Assembly (NCBI RefSeq): GCF_016864015.1 | Contig: NZ_CP045067.1 | Span: forward strand, 1,895,001 to 1,959,000 | Direction: 5' to 3' | DNA from: Lacinutrix sp. WUR7 | GTDB lineage: Bacteria > Bacteroidota > Bacteroidia > Flavobacteriales > Flavobacteriaceae | Length of the DNA stretch: 64,000 bases | Shown: piece by piece, positions 47,354 through 56,042 of the stretch | Numbering within the stretch: position 1 is the first letter of the stretch | Layout of the letters: every line of letters begins with the position of its first letter | The notes under the pieces: model-generated | Databases searched by the model: none | What the model was told of the DNA's origin: nothing | Seen by the model: only the letters and a program-made list of their open reading frames with translations | Program-made: the position numbers and the translations under genes

Positions 47354-47887
47354 TTATTTTAAATATTTTTCTAATTCAGAAATTTCCATAATTACAGAAC
47401 TTGAACTGACATTAAAACACGCACTTCCAATTCCGTAATCAATATTAAATTCCATTTGATTTTTATAGGTGAACGAAATTCCGAATTCGTTCAGTTTATA
47501 ATATCTAAAATCTATCCAACTCATACAATCGCTAATTTCTGGTATTTTAGAATTAGATTCAAATTCAGCTTTGAGCTTATCGTTTATTAATTTTTCCAGT
47601 TCTTTTGCGTTAAGATTGAAAAAGTCGGAATTATTTACTTTCAGAGTGTCATCTTTGTCATTCGAGAATAACTCATAATCGTAAGAATAACGACCTTTAT
47701 AATCAGGAGTTCCAATTGATTTAAATGAGTGATTTTTAAATTCGCAGGATTTTATGATAACAACATCTGAATAATCAGAATCATTTTTTGTCGATTCATT
47801 ACAGACTATTTTTAAGTCATTTTTTTGAGCTTTCACTTTACAGGAAAAAGTCAAAATTAGAGTCAAAATTATTAATGTGTATCTCAT
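47354..47887 (-). CDS. cassette 1: hypothetical lipoprotein
   Basis: 177 residues with a lipoprotein signal (MRYTLIILTLILTFSC). The mature part has two or three cysteines besides the lipid one (IKSCEF, EISDCMSW, GSACFNV) that could form disulfides. No family recognised. The cassette runs from GTTGGCAA (minus strand, 47906) to its complement at 47340. Confidence 0.7.
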   Translation of the reverse strand: MRYTLIILTLILTFSCKVKAQKNDLKIVCNESTKNDSDYSDVVIIKSCEFKNHSFKSIGTPDYKGRYSYDYELFSNDKDDTLKVNNSDFFNLNAKELEKLINDKLKAEFESNSKIPEISDCMSWIDFRYYKLNEFGISFTYKNQMEFNIDYGIGSACFNVSSSSVIMEISELEKYLK

Positions 47888-47897
47888 TTTTCAGCTT

Positions 47898-48030
47898 GTT
47901 GCCAACGGTTTTGTATATGAAAAGTAGCAGATTTATGTGTATTACTTTTCAGTTAAAAACAAAGATAGCAGAAAAGAACCAAACTTTAATTTTAGCTCTT
48001 AACTGCTATTTTTTATATACGTGGTTGTGG
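47898..48030 (-). repeat. attC-like site S2 (133 bp, type C)
   Basis: Ends GTTGCCAAC and GTTGTGG. Arms GTATATGAAAAGTAGCAG and CTGCTATTTTTTATATAC pair over 18 bases with one bulge; the middle differs from the A and B types. Confidence 0.75.
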
Positions 48031-48040
48031 TTAGTTTTTT

Positions 48041-48631
48041 TTATTGTTTGGTTAATACAATGTCTGTTGGAATTGAAAAACCTTGTGCTGATGGAGTTTC
48101 TGTAAAAGTTTCTCTTTGCCACATTTTCCACTGTGCGGTAGTTGCTACAAAATTACCATTTAAAACTAATGGGTCAATTAGTTCTAAAGTGCCTTCACAA
48201 TATTTATCTTTAACCTTATCAAATAAACCAAACGAAAGCTCAAGAAAAGAGTTGTCAATTTGAGTAATTATTTTTGCGTAATTATCAAAGGTTGAAATAT
48301 CATTTGGGTCAAAATCTGTTGTGAAATTTAATGTATTAACTATTTCAATTCCATTTTCAATGTATTTATAACCACCTATAATTTTATCTTGTTTAATTCT
48401 ACTTGTACCTCCAGCATCATACATTTCTTTTTTTACGAAAACAACTGTGAATTCAGAATTTCCATCTATCCATTTCCAAGTACCTATGAAAGGATTCAGT
48501 TTGCCATCTATATCTTTTACGTATGCATTATCTGGTACATTTGTGTAATCTACAGTTGTTAAAGATATTGTTTGTGCTTTGCAGCTAAAAACAGCTAAAA
48601 TACACACGATTATTAAAATTTTATTTTTCAT
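48041..48631 (-). CDS. cassette 2, second gene: DUF6705-like lipoprotein
   Basis: 196 residues with signal MKNKILIIVCILAVFSC. The start at 48631 is chosen because the longer frame from 48688 lies within the previous gene and would put 19 polar residues ahead of the lipobox. VPDNAYVKDIDGKLNPFIGTW is the DUF6705-type opening. It follows the large lipoprotein by 25 bp in the same cassette, so the pair moves together; function unknown. Confidence 0.72.
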   Translation of the reverse strand: MKNKILIIVCILAVFSCKAQTISLTTVDYTNVPDNAYVKDIDGKLNPFIGTWKWIDGNSEFTVVFVKKEMYDAGGTSRIKQDKIIGGYKYIENGIEIVNTLNFTTDFDPNDISTFDNYAKIITQIDNSFLELSFGLFDKVKDKYCEGTLELIDPLVLNGNFVATTAQWKMWQRETFTETPSAQGFSIPTDIVLTKQ

Positions 48632-48656
48632 TGTTATAAGTTTTATAATTTTTAAT

Positions 48657-50186
48657 TTATTGACAAGGTGTTGCTGTTGTTGTTCCATTTGGATTAGGTG
48701 TTATCTTTGACCAATTTGAGAAACTACTATCCGCTTTATATAATTCTAATCCTAAATTATTTTTGCTAAAAAAGTTAGCTATACCGAATTCGTTTTTGTT
48801 ATTTGTTTGTTTTTTTGTAACGTATAACTTATAATCATCTTCTCTTGCATCAATAAATGGATTATTGGTATTAGGAGGTAATTGTAAATCCCAACCAGTA
48901 AAAAAAGTATTTCCCCAATTGAGAAAAGCTTGAGTGTCAGAAATTTTTATTGCATAAGTCGTGCCATGAGCAGTAACTACTATCGAAGTAAATGTGCTTG
49001 GGCTAAAAATATTGCCAGCATTTCTGGAGGTGTAAATTTGGTAGAGGTCAGATAATGAAAATACAGATAAGTGTTTTGTAGTGCTGTAATGTGAGTGCAT
49101 TAACATGCTCACTTTATTTGTACCTAAATTTATTTGTATTTCATCTGCATTAGGTAAACCTAGTCTATAATTTTCAACAAATTCTGTTTCAGCAGTAGTT
49201 GTTGGTGACATAAAGTACATCATCTCTTTATTTTGATTTAGGTTATTTTTAAGATGATTTAAATTATCAATTACGGTTTTTGGAGTAGTTTGATTTGCTA
49301 TTGGTTTATTGACAAGATTATTTAAACCACTTGTACAAGGTGGGTTTTGTGGCAAAGCAGGACTAGTTAGTATAGGAAGGTTACTATTTCCGTGATTATT
49401 TGGGTCAGATGGATCGTAATTGTTTCCAGGAGGAGTATAACCAGATGAACCACCTCCGCCACCAGAACCTGTTCCAGATGGAAATCCGCCACCTCCACCA
49501 GGACCATTATCAAAATAACCACAAGAAATTCCTGTTAATGCCCACCCCATTGTATGAGTACCTAAATTAGGGTTTAATTCACCTTCATCACCATCATTTA
49601 CAACCACCCATTCCCAAGTTTCACTACAACCATAAACCATTTTTGCCAATTCTCCTTCATTAAAAACAGAAGTGTCAAAATCTATAGGAAATAGTAAGGT
49701 GCTATAATTATTTATACTATTTTCATCTAGAGAAATATATTCATTTGCTGTAAATCCATATTGTATAATATATGCATCATATTCATTTTCTAAATTATAA
49801 TGTAGTAAAAGGTTTTCTAATTTATCATCAGTTTGATTATCTCTTGTTATTGTAAAACTATAAGAATGATTTCCATTTTCGGTATCTTCAATATATTTTA
49901 CAAAATCGGTGTTAATTGTAAAACCATATTCTGAACTGTAAATTTCTCTAGCTTGACTATTAGTTAAATGTTTACCTTTCTCTTTTGGATTTAATTCATT
50001 AAGTTTTCTGCTTATTGAAGAATTGGGTTGAACTTGCTCCTGATTTAAAGTTTTAACATTAAATCTTGATTTCTGTTGATATTCTAAATCTTCTACAGAT
50101 TCTTTCTCGCAATTGGTAAGCAAAAAAGAAATTCCAAAGAGTAGAACTCCAAATTTCAGATAATTTTTTAAGTGTTGTTTTTTCAT
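48657..50186 (-). CDS. cassette 2, first gene: lipoprotein with Gly-rich linker and JAB/JAMM-like C-terminal motif
   Basis: 509 residues: lipobox LTNC after a short basic start, an N-terminal region of about 210 residues, a linker GPGGGGGFPSGTGSGGGGG, Pro/Asn-rich PPGNNYDPSDPNNHGN, and a C-terminal domain of about 230 residues. That domain has MHSHYSTTKHL-SVFSLSDL, that is HxH followed by SxxD after 10 residues, near the HxHx7SxxD of JAMM metal peptidases, with acidic residues upstream (EFVENY). A surface-exposed peptidase or isopeptidase is possible; the spacing deviates from the classic motif. Confidence 0.7.
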   Translation of the reverse strand: MKKQHLKNYLKFGVLLFGISFLLTNCEKESVEDLEYQQKSRFNVKTLNQEQVQPNSSISRKLNELNPKEKGKHLTNSQAREIYSSEYGFTINTDFVKYIEDTENGNHSYSFTITRDNQTDDKLENLLLHYNLENEYDAYIIQYGFTANEYISLDENSINNYSTLLFPIDFDTSVFNEGELAKMVYGCSETWEWVVVNDGDEGELNPNLGTHTMGWALTGISCGYFDNGPGGGGGFPSGTGSGGGGGSSGYTPPGNNYDPSDPNNHGNSNLPILTSPALPQNPPCTSGLNNLVNKPIANQTTPKTVIDNLNHLKNNLNQNKEMMYFMSPTTTAETEFVENYRLGLPNADEIQINLGTNKVSMLMHSHYSTTKHLSVFSLSDLYQIYTSRNAGNIFSPSTFTSIVVTAHGTTYAIKISDTQAFLNWGNTFFTGWDLQLPPNTNNPFIDAREDDYKLYVTKKQTNNKNEFGIANFFSKNNLGLELYKADSSFSNWSKITPNPNGTTTATPCQ

Positions 50187-50241
50187 AAGTACAAAATCGT
50201 TTAAAGTTAATAAAAATGTTTGTTGGTTTGGTAAAAATTAA

Positions 50242-50376
50242 CCACAACGGTCTTGTATAAAAAGAGTTGCGTTTTTGCGTGCGAGGATTTTCCGAAGGAA
50301 AATCAGAAGTAGCAAAAGTGCAACGACTTTTAAAATTAGTTCTAAATATAGCAATTTTTTTTATGCGTTGTTATTA
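50242..50376 (-). repeat. attC-like site S3 (135 bp, type A)
   Basis: Ends CCACAAC and GTTATTA. Contains the central hairpin GATTTTCC-GAA-GGAAAATC and GTATAAAAAGAGTTGCG near the start, as in the other A sites. Confidence 0.85.
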
Positions 50377-50669
50377 AAAGTGCCGACAGATTTGAGTAAA
50401 AACGAATTATTAATTTGTTGAAGTAAGAGTCGTAAAATTCCGAGAGTTTGAGTGATTATTAATTCCTTTTGAGTGAAGATTCCGCAAACAAGCTAAAGAT
50501 TCCGCAAACAAGCTTAAAATTCCGTTAGAGTGAGAATCCGATTCTAATTAATTTCCGAGTTTGAGTAAGTAAACAATTCAGAGTTTGAGTAAGAATAAAT
50601 TCCGATGAATAATATTTTTAGTAATTCCGTTTTATTAGTAGTTATATTTTCGGAGGCATTTTTTATAAC
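50370..50669. other. cassette 3, no recognisable gene
   Basis: 300 bp bounded by GTTATTAAAAGTGCC and GGCATTTTTTATAAC. No frame of normal length. The sequence is built of short recurring words: ATTCCG at least seven times, GAGTTTGAGTAAG twice, and a tandem ATTCCGCAAACAAGCT (50480 and 50500 regions). The last 65 bp (ATTCCGATGAAT...) are 80-85% identical to the end of cassette 8. Confidence 0.65.
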
Positions 50670-50796
50670 GGTTTTGTATAAAAATAGTTGCGTTTTTGCG
50701 AGCGAGGATTTTCCGTAGGAAAATCAGAAGTAGCAAAAGAGCAACGACTTTTAAATTAGTTCTAAATATAGCAATTTTTTTTATGCGTTGTTGCTA
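50663..50796 (-). repeat. attC-like site S4 (134 bp, type A)
   Basis: Ends TTATAAC and GTTGCTA; nearly the same as S3 in its core (GCGAGGATTTTCCGTAGGAA, GCAATTTTTTTTATGCG). Confidence 0.85.
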
Positions 50797-51052
50797 ACTG
50801 TTGCGAGACATTTGAGTAATCACGTTTTTTTTATTCCGCTAAATTGCTCAATTCCGAGTGAAGTCCGAAAAGTGATTTTGTTCTTTTAATTCCGTTGGAG
50901 TGGCTATTCCGCAACTTGCTAAATTCCGCAAGAGTAAATTCAGCGAACGAGTAAATTATTCCGCAATATTTGATTCCGATTTTGAGTGGTTTTTTCAGCG
51001 TAAAGTTTGGCAGAATTTTGGTTGGTAATTTTTCCGAGTTATAGTTTGCAAC
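50790..51052. other. cassette 4, no recognisable gene
   Basis: 263 bp bounded by GTTGCTAAC and GTTTGCAAC. As in cassettes 3 and 8, ATTCCG and TTTGAGT words recur through it (ATTCCGCAACTTGC, ATTCCGCAAGAG, ATTCCGCAATATT). No coding frame of note on either strand. Confidence 0.6.
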
Positions 51053-51179
51053 GTTGTTGTATATGGTTTGTTGCGTGGTTTAAGCAACTAATTTAGTAAA
51101 TAATTACCGACCAAGAAAGTCCGCGAGGACTTTCGTAAGTAGGCGATAAGCCAGCAATAAATTATATACGGTGTTGCCT
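51046..51179 (-). repeat. attC-like site S5 (134 bp, type B)
   Basis: Ends TTGCAAC and GTTGCCT. Type B core: GTATATGGTTTGTTGC pairs with GCAATAAATTATATAC using G-T pairs; central hairpin GAAAGTCC-GCGA-GGACTTTC. Confidence 0.85.
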
Positions 51180-51900
51180 ACAGTGTTTGTTCTCTTATGA
51201 ATTGATATTTGTTCATTGCTAATGATTTATCTCTATTATTTGGAATTGATAATATAATTGCATTGATAAATTTAGTTGCTTCTTCGATAAAAAATTCAAC
51301 TACTTTTTTATTTACTAAATGAACCATTCCAAGTCTGTCAGCTTCAATCAACTTCTTTTCGGTAAGGAATGAATAAATTCCTTTGTATTTATCTAAAACC
51401 TTTATGTCAAAATCATTATTATTTCCAGTTGGATGATATTCTACAGTCAAAAGATGTCCGTGAGAAATTGCGTTTCTAATTTGAAAAAGTGTTGTTATAC
51501 TTTTCCATAATTCACTATCTTTTTCATTAACTGCTTTTTTCAAATCTTGGTCATAAACAACTTCCCAGTTTTTTTCTAATTCACGAAAAAATGAATTATT
51601 AACTGTCTTTTCCAAATTTTGAAGGATGCGTTTATAAAATTCTTTGTCTTTTTCCGAAAAATTTTCAACCTCATAAAATCTATGTTCAATTGATGAGTTA
51701 ATTATTTGTCCACTCATTCCTTCTATTAATGTCGTACATTGAATTATTATAGTATAATATATTCCACGTAGTTCTTTTTCATTTTTAGCTTTTATTCCAA
51801 TTAAAAAACGGATTGACTTAAAAATCTCATAGAACGGATAATAATCATAACCTGCAAGACAATTTCCATTTTCAAAAAAATTTAGTTCGGTTTTTCTCAT
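51178..51900 (-). CDS. cassette 5: putative HEPN-type protein
   Basis: 240 residues, mostly helical. FQIRNAISHGHLL near residue 145 carries Rx4H, the motif of HEPN ribonuclease-like domains, preceded by a helix-rich region (GIYYTIIIQCTTLIEGM). HEPN proteins often act as RNA-cutting toxins or defence factors; here this is inferred from the motif and fold pattern only. The stop codon TAG lies inside the boundary of the next attC-like site. Confidence 0.65.
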   Translation of the reverse strand: MRKTELNFFENGNCLAGYDYYPFYEIFKSIRFLIGIKAKNEKELRGIYYTIIIQCTTLIEGMSGQIINSSIEHRFYEVENFSEKDKEFYKRILQNLEKTVNNSFFRELEKNWEVVYDQDLKKAVNEKDSELWKSITTLFQIRNAISHGHLLTVEYHPTGNNNDFDIKVLDKYKGIYSFLTEKKLIEADRLGMVHLVNKKVVEFFIEEATKFINAIILSIPNNRDKSLAMNKYQFIREQTL

Positions 51901-51914
51901 TTTTTTTACATTGT

Positions 51915-52046
51915 TGGCAACGTTTATGTATAAGAATAGTTGCGGGTTTGTATGCGAGGATTTTCCGAAGGAAAATCAGACGTTACAAACACGCAACGAC
52001 CTTTGATTAAGCACTAAACCGCAATTATTTTTATACGGTGTTAGGC
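51915..52046 (-). repeat. attC-like site S6 (132 bp, type A)
   Basis: Ends TGGCAAC and GTTAGGC. Arms GTATAAGAATAGTTGCGG and CCGCAATTATTTTTATAC pair; an inner GTTTGTA/TACAAAC pair and the GATTTTCC/GGAAAATC hairpin follow. Confidence 0.87.
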
Positions 52047-52850
52047 AACGTTTTTCTTTGCTTTTTCAATTCGTTTTAATGTCGTTTCCCTAAATTTATC
52101 ACTTAATTCAGAAATCAAATCTTGATGTTTTTCTAATTCCAATAATTTTTCCCAATTCTTTTCTTTTTCTAAATGGCTTGAAATTGAAGGAACAAGATTT
52201 TTAGGAAAAGAGTAATAAAATTCCTCTGGATTTTTTAAATCGGTTAACAATTTTGTTATTTCTCTATGTCTATTTAAAATCTCAAAATATTTTTCGGTTG
52301 ACTTTTCTTTTTTCTTGATTTGAATTTGATTGTCAGATTTTAGGCTCAAAATTCTCTCAACTTTTTCTATTTGTTCAGTTGTGAATCCGACTGGAATATA
52401 TACAGTTCCATACCATCTATCGTCATAATCATCGTGAGAAAGTCCGCCCCAAACAGGAACCTTTCCGTTATTCCATTCAGTAAGCGAGTTATTCAGTCTT
52501 TTGTTTCCTTTTGGCGTATAACCAAGTAATTCATTTTGTTGGTTATAAATTCCGACTGCGTACATATCGTGTGAATTGTCTTCGCATTTTCCAATTCCGA
52601 TAAAATCTCCACTATGAATTTCTGGATTTAAATTTTGATAAAACATTCCTTTCATATCGAATGTTTTTATTCCTTTTTTCTTGTAAAGAATTTTCTCATC
52701 TATAGTATCAATTCGACTGATTTCATACTTTGGATTTTGCTTTTGAGAAACAACTTTTCTTTGAACTTTAGAAGTCTTTTTTGATTTGCTTTTTCCAATG
52801 AAATATGCAATGACTACAATAATTATTACGATTGCTATAAATTCTGTCAT
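52041..52850 (-). CDS. cassette 6: membrane-anchored protein with HIRAN-like region
   Basis: 269 residues. One N-terminal membrane helix (FIAIVIIIVVIAYFIG) and a basic stretch, then about residues 75-165 resemble a HIRAN domain (GDFIGIGKCEDNSHDMYAVGI..., LLGYTPKGNKRLNNSL), a fold linked with DNA 3' ends or repair proteins, followed by a Lys/Glu-rich helical tail. The stop TAA is within the GCCTAAC box of the attC-like site. The HIRAN assignment is tentative. Confidence 0.6.
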   Translation of the reverse strand: MTEFIAIVIIIVVIAYFIGKSKSKKTSKVQRKVVSQKQNPKYEISRIDTIDEKILYKKKGIKTFDMKGMFYQNLNPEIHSGDFIGIGKCEDNSHDMYAVGIYNQQNELLGYTPKGNKRLNNSLTEWNNGKVPVWGGLSHDDYDDRWYGTVYIPVGFTTEQIEKVERILSLKSDNQIQIKKKEKSTEKYFEILNRHREITKLLTDLKNPEEFYYSFPKNLVPSISSHLEKEKNWEKLLELEKHQDLISELSDKFRETTLKRIEKAKKNVA

Positions 52851-52869
52851 AGTGTGTTTCTCAAATGTT

Positions 52870-53067
52870 GCCTAACGGTCTTGTATATGAAAAGTAGCGC
52901 TAAAAAAGCGATAACTTTTCGGATGAAACACAAGCCGAATTTTTAAATTTTACTAATTATTTTATTTTTGGGAATTTGTCAAATTTAAAAATTTGGCGAC
53001 TTCCCAAAAATGCCCGAACCTTTGTGTTACCAACGACTCGCGCTATTTTTTATATACGGTGTTGGCA
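52870..53067 (-). repeat. attC-like site S7 (198 bp, long type C)
   Basis: Ends GCCTAAC and GTTGGCA. Outer arms GTATATGAAAAGTAGCGC / GCGCTATTTTTTATATAC; inner arms AACACAAG/CTTTGTGTT and TTTTTGGGAA/TTCCCAAAAA continue the hairpin. It is about 65 bp longer than the rest but keeps the same ends. Confidence 0.8.
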
Positions 53068-53071
53068 ATAG

Positions 53072-53698
53072 TTATTTTTCCGTTTGAGTAATTTTCCATT
53101 CAATTCCACGTTCTTTTGCGAAATCTTCAATTCCATCTAATCCGATTTCCTTTCTTCGTTTATTTACAAATTCGGGCTTTTCAATTTCGAAGAAAACTGT
53201 ATCTCCATTTTCATTTTGGGTGGTCTGGGAACCATAGATTTGAGGTTTTTTATCGTTTACGAGAATTCTGTCAATCAATCTCGCATAATGTATTGGTTGT
53301 GATTCGTTTCTCAAAACGGATTCTTTCATCAATGGTGCATACTTTTCTTTTGTTTCAATAGAACTATGTTGAATTATACTAAATAAAGCACCATTTGCTA
53401 ATCTCCCAACCTGATTAATTCCAAGCCATCCGTATTTTTCAAGAATTTTTATAAACTCTATTTCTATTCTTTCATCTTGTTCTTCAACCACTTTCCAAAA
53501 GTATTCTAATTCAGCCGAATCCTGTCCGAATTTCTTTTCAACATCTTGATAAAATCCCCTAAAAAGTTGGTCTTCCATTAATAGTGTTTCGAGTTTGGTT
53601 TTCAAAGAATCTAATTCTTTTTCATTTTGTTTTTCGATTTGACTATAAACTGTTGATGAGAAGATGCCAATTATGACTAAAAAGATTAATTTTTTCAT
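53072..53698 (-). CDS. cassette 7: DUF6624-like secreted protein
   Basis: 208 residues. ATG 53698 gives the signal peptide MKKLIFLVIIGIFSSTVYSQ; the longer frame to 53719 starts with TTG inside the attC site. KYGWLGINQVGRLANGALFSI, IIQHSSIETKEKY, LIDRILVNDKKPQIYGSQ are DUF6624 blocks. Exported; function unknown. Confidence 0.75.
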   Translation of the reverse strand: MKKLIFLVIIGIFSSTVYSQIEKQNEKELDSLKTKLETLLMEDQLFRGFYQDVEKKFGQDSAELEYFWKVVEEQDERIEIEFIKILEKYGWLGINQVGRLANGALFSIIQHSSIETKEKYAPLMKESVLRNESQPIHYARLIDRILVNDKKPQIYGSQTTQNENGDTVFFEIEKPEFVNKRRKEIGLDGIEDFAKERGIEWKITQTEK

Positions 53699-53713
53699 TT
53701 TGTTTTTAATTAT

Positions 53714-53848
53714 TGCCAACGTGGTTGTATAAAAAGAGTTGCGTTTTTGTGTGCGAGGATTTTCCGTAGGAAAATCAGATGTAGCAAAAGAGCAACGATC
53801 TTTAAATTTAGTTCTAAATATAGCAATTTTTTTTATGCGTTGTTATAT
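53714..53848 (-). repeat. attC-like site S8 (135 bp, type A)
   Basis: Ends TGCCAAC and GTTATAT, core as in S3/S4. Confidence 0.85.
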
Positions 53849-54184
53849 ACTTTTGCGATAGAGTAGAGTGAGAGCGTTTTGAAAAAATTCCGAAATAGTT
53901 TTCCAAGATTTTTAGAGTTGGATTTAATTTCTTAAAACTCAAAAAAATCGCGGAAAGAAAACCAGGCTTTTTTCCGCATAAGTGATTTTCCATTTGAGTG
54001 ATATTTTCGCGGAAGTAAAATCAGTATTATATTCAGTTTTCACAAACAAGCTAAAATTCCGTTTGAGTGAGATTCAGAGTTTGTTTTCAAATTCAAAGTT
54101 TGAGTAAGAAAAAATTCCGATGAATTATGATTTTAGTAATTCGGTTTTATTAGGAGTTACAATTTCAGAGCAATTGTATATAAC
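53842..54184. other. cassette 8, no recognisable gene
   Basis: 343 bp bounded by GTTATATAC and GTATATAAC. Related to cassette 3: ATTCCGATGAATTATGATTT and the following 45 bp align with its end, and TTTGAGTGA and ATTCCG words recur. A frame from 54120 on the plus strand would run into the attC-like site; the differences from cassette 3 in that frame are mostly amino-acid changing, so I do not call it a gene. Confidence 0.6.
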
Positions 54185-54309
54185 GTTTATGTATAAGAAT
54201 AGTTGCGGGTTTGTATGCGAGGATTTTCCGAAGGAAAATCAGACGTTACAAACACGCAACGACCTTTGTTTAAGCACTAAACCGCAATTATTTTTATACG
54301 GTGTTGTGC
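54178..54309 (-). repeat. attC-like site S9 (132 bp, type A)
   Basis: Ends ATATAAC and GTTGTGC; core nearly identical to S6 (two or three differences). Confidence 0.87.
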
Positions 54310-54950
54310 AACGTTTTTTTCGCAATTATGATTAAATCAGTTACTTTATTCTCGTTTTTGTCTCTGTAAACCTTTCTTTTCAATTCGGTTATTTTGAAAT
54401 TATTCTTTTCAAGAATTCCAATGAGGTAATCGGCTGTATAATAATTTATGAATAAAGATTTCCCTTTTCCATTACTTGCTTTTTTAAATTCCGACTTTTC
54501 ATTTTCATCTTCCATTGTGCTTATATAAAGAACACCATTTTCTTTTATTATTTCGGATGAATTACTTACAAATTGTTCCAATTCATTCTTTGAAAGATAG
54601 GGAACACAAAAAGCACAGACCATTCCATCAAATTTTTTGCCTAAACTTTCTATATCTCGGAAATCTAATTTTTTAAACTCAACATTAGTAATATTTTTTT
54701 TTGCTAATTCTAACATTTTTTCTGATAAATCCGTCGCCAATATTTTTAAGTCAGGTCTTTTGTTCAATAAATATTTAGTGACATTTGCTGGTCCACATCC
54801 AACTTCTAAAATTGAAGATTCCATTTTGTATAATTGTTCACAAAAAATATCCAATGTGTCAGCGTATAAATCAACATTCATATATTGACTTTGATACAAT
54901 TCCGCATTAACATCAAAAATGTCAATCGTATTTTTAGTTATGTCTTCCAC
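54294..54950 (-). CDS. cassette 9: class I SAM methyltransferase
   Basis: 218 residues. SAM-binding motif I ILEVGCGPANVTKYLL (about residue 47), post-I DLSEKMLELAKKN, motif II/III region FDGMVCAFCVPYLS and ENGVLYISTM. Substrate unknown. The last codons (HNTV, then TAA) are read through the GCACAAC box, so the end of the protein is encoded by the attC-like site. Confidence 0.82.
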   Translation of the reverse strand: MEDITKNTIDIFDVNAELYQSQYMNVDLYADTLDIFCEQLYKMESSILEVGCGPANVTKYLLNKRPDLKILATDLSEKMLELAKKNITNVEFKKLDFRDIESLGKKFDGMVCAFCVPYLSKNELEQFVSNSSEIIKENGVLYISTMEDENEKSEFKKASNGKGKSLFINYYTADYLIGILEKNNFKITELKRKVYRDKNENKVTDLIIIAKKTLHNTV

Positions 54951-54968
54951 ACGGTTTTTTTAAATGTT

Positions 54969-55100
54969 GCACAACGTTTATGTATAAGAATAGTGCGGTT
55001 TTGTGTGCGAGGATTTTCCGCAGGAAAATCAGACGTAACAAAAGTGCACGGACTCTTGATTAAGCACTAAACTACGCATTATTTTTATACGGTGTTGTGC
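54969..55100 (-). repeat. attC-like site S10 (132 bp, type A variant)
   Basis: Ends GCACAAC and GTTGTGC; the inner stem changes from TTGCGG/CCGCAA to GTGCGG-like while pairing is kept with ACGCATT. Confidence 0.82.
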
Positions 55101-55105
55101 TTTCG

Positions 55106-55870
55106 TTATTTTCTCGCTTTTAATTCAGATTCTAAAAGTTGAATAATTTCCTTGTTCAAGTCCATACAATCTTTATATCTGTCCTTTACTATGTTGAAAA
55201 ACATTATTTGGTTTTCTATTCTATTTTCAAATTCAAGTAATTTTAGCATTTGGTTGTTGTCAATGTCAAAGCCAGATTGGGGTAATTTTATATTTAAGCT
55301 GTTGTTGAAACCAATGACTTCATCAACATTCAACCAACTACCATTTTTCATAATAAAATCTATCAATGCAAAATCAGATTTTTCTGAAGCTAATTCTCTC
55401 AACGTTAATTCATCTAATATCGTAGGCCAGGATGATAACAGGTTACGTAAAGCATTATTTTTAATTAAGCCAAGGTTTCCAGAACTGACTAAATCATTTA
55501 AAAATCCGTTTTTGGCAACGTAATCTGGCGATGCAGCGGCATCATTTAAATATTTCTCTAAAACAAAGTCTTCTGTATATCTCTTACCTGTGTGGTTAAG
55601 TATTATTAAACAAGACTTTATATTTTTTGTGTTTACACTATCAATGCGAAGTAATTCTGATAAATTAAAATCAAAATCTTCTTTTAAGTTTTTTAGTGCT
55701 TCGAATTCTAATTTATTTCGAGTAGAATTTTGATTCCAATTATTAATTGACAACGCAATCAATATTCCAATAACCACAAGAATTATTTCTCCAATAGCAT
55801 AAATCAAATACTTACTAAATTTGTTTTCAGTCAGCATTTTTTGGCGGATTTTTCTAAAGAATTTTATCAT
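55106..55870 (-). CDS. cassette 10: DUF6090-family membrane protein
   Basis: 254 residues: MIKFFRKIRQKML, one membrane helix (IYAIGEIILVVIGILIALSI) followed by NNWN, the DUF6090 signature, then a long helical region. A second member fills cassette 14 with the same cassette ends. Function unknown. The start is fixed by the shared N-terminus. Confidence 0.82.
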   Translation of the reverse strand: MIKFFRKIRQKMLTENKFSKYLIYAIGEIILVVIGILIALSINNWNQNSTRNKLEFEALKNLKEDFDFNLSELLRIDSVNTKNIKSCLIILNHTGKRYTEDFVLEKYLNDAAASPDYVAKNGFLNDLVSSGNLGLIKNNALRNLLSSWPTILDELTLRELASEKSDFALIDFIMKNGSWLNVDEVIGFNNSLNIKLPQSGFDIDNNQMLKLLEFENRIENQIMFFNIVKDRYKDCMDLNKEIIQLLESELKARK

Positions 55871-55894
55871 TGGTTAGTGGTTTTTCATAATGAA

Positions 55895-56025
55895 GCACAA
55901 CGTTTATGTATATGGTTTGTTGTGTGTTTAAGAACGTAATTTAGCAAATAAAAACCGAATAGAAAATCCGCGAGGGTTTTCGTAAGCAGGCTAGAACCAG
56001 CAATAAATTATATACGGTGTTAGCG
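55895..56025 (-). repeat. attC-like site S11 (131 bp, type B)
   Basis: Ends GCACAAC and GTTAGCG. Central hairpin GAAAATCC-GCGA-GGGTTTTC with one G-T pair. Confidence 0.87.
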
Positions 56026-56042
56026 GTTCGGGCTTTATTCCC

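Noticed and set aside
47250-47438. Small plus-strand frame at the array border
   Set aside because: Crosses the attC remnant and the end of cassette 1; composition and position do not support a gene.
48632-48688. Longer start of the DUF6705-like gene
   Set aside because: Lies inside the preceding gene and would displace the lipoprotein signal.
50605-50718. Plus-strand small gene MNNIFSNSVLL... in cassette 3 (and its relative from 54120 in cassette 8)
   Set aside because: The frames run into the attC-like sites and most differences between the two change amino acids, so there is no sign of selection on protein.
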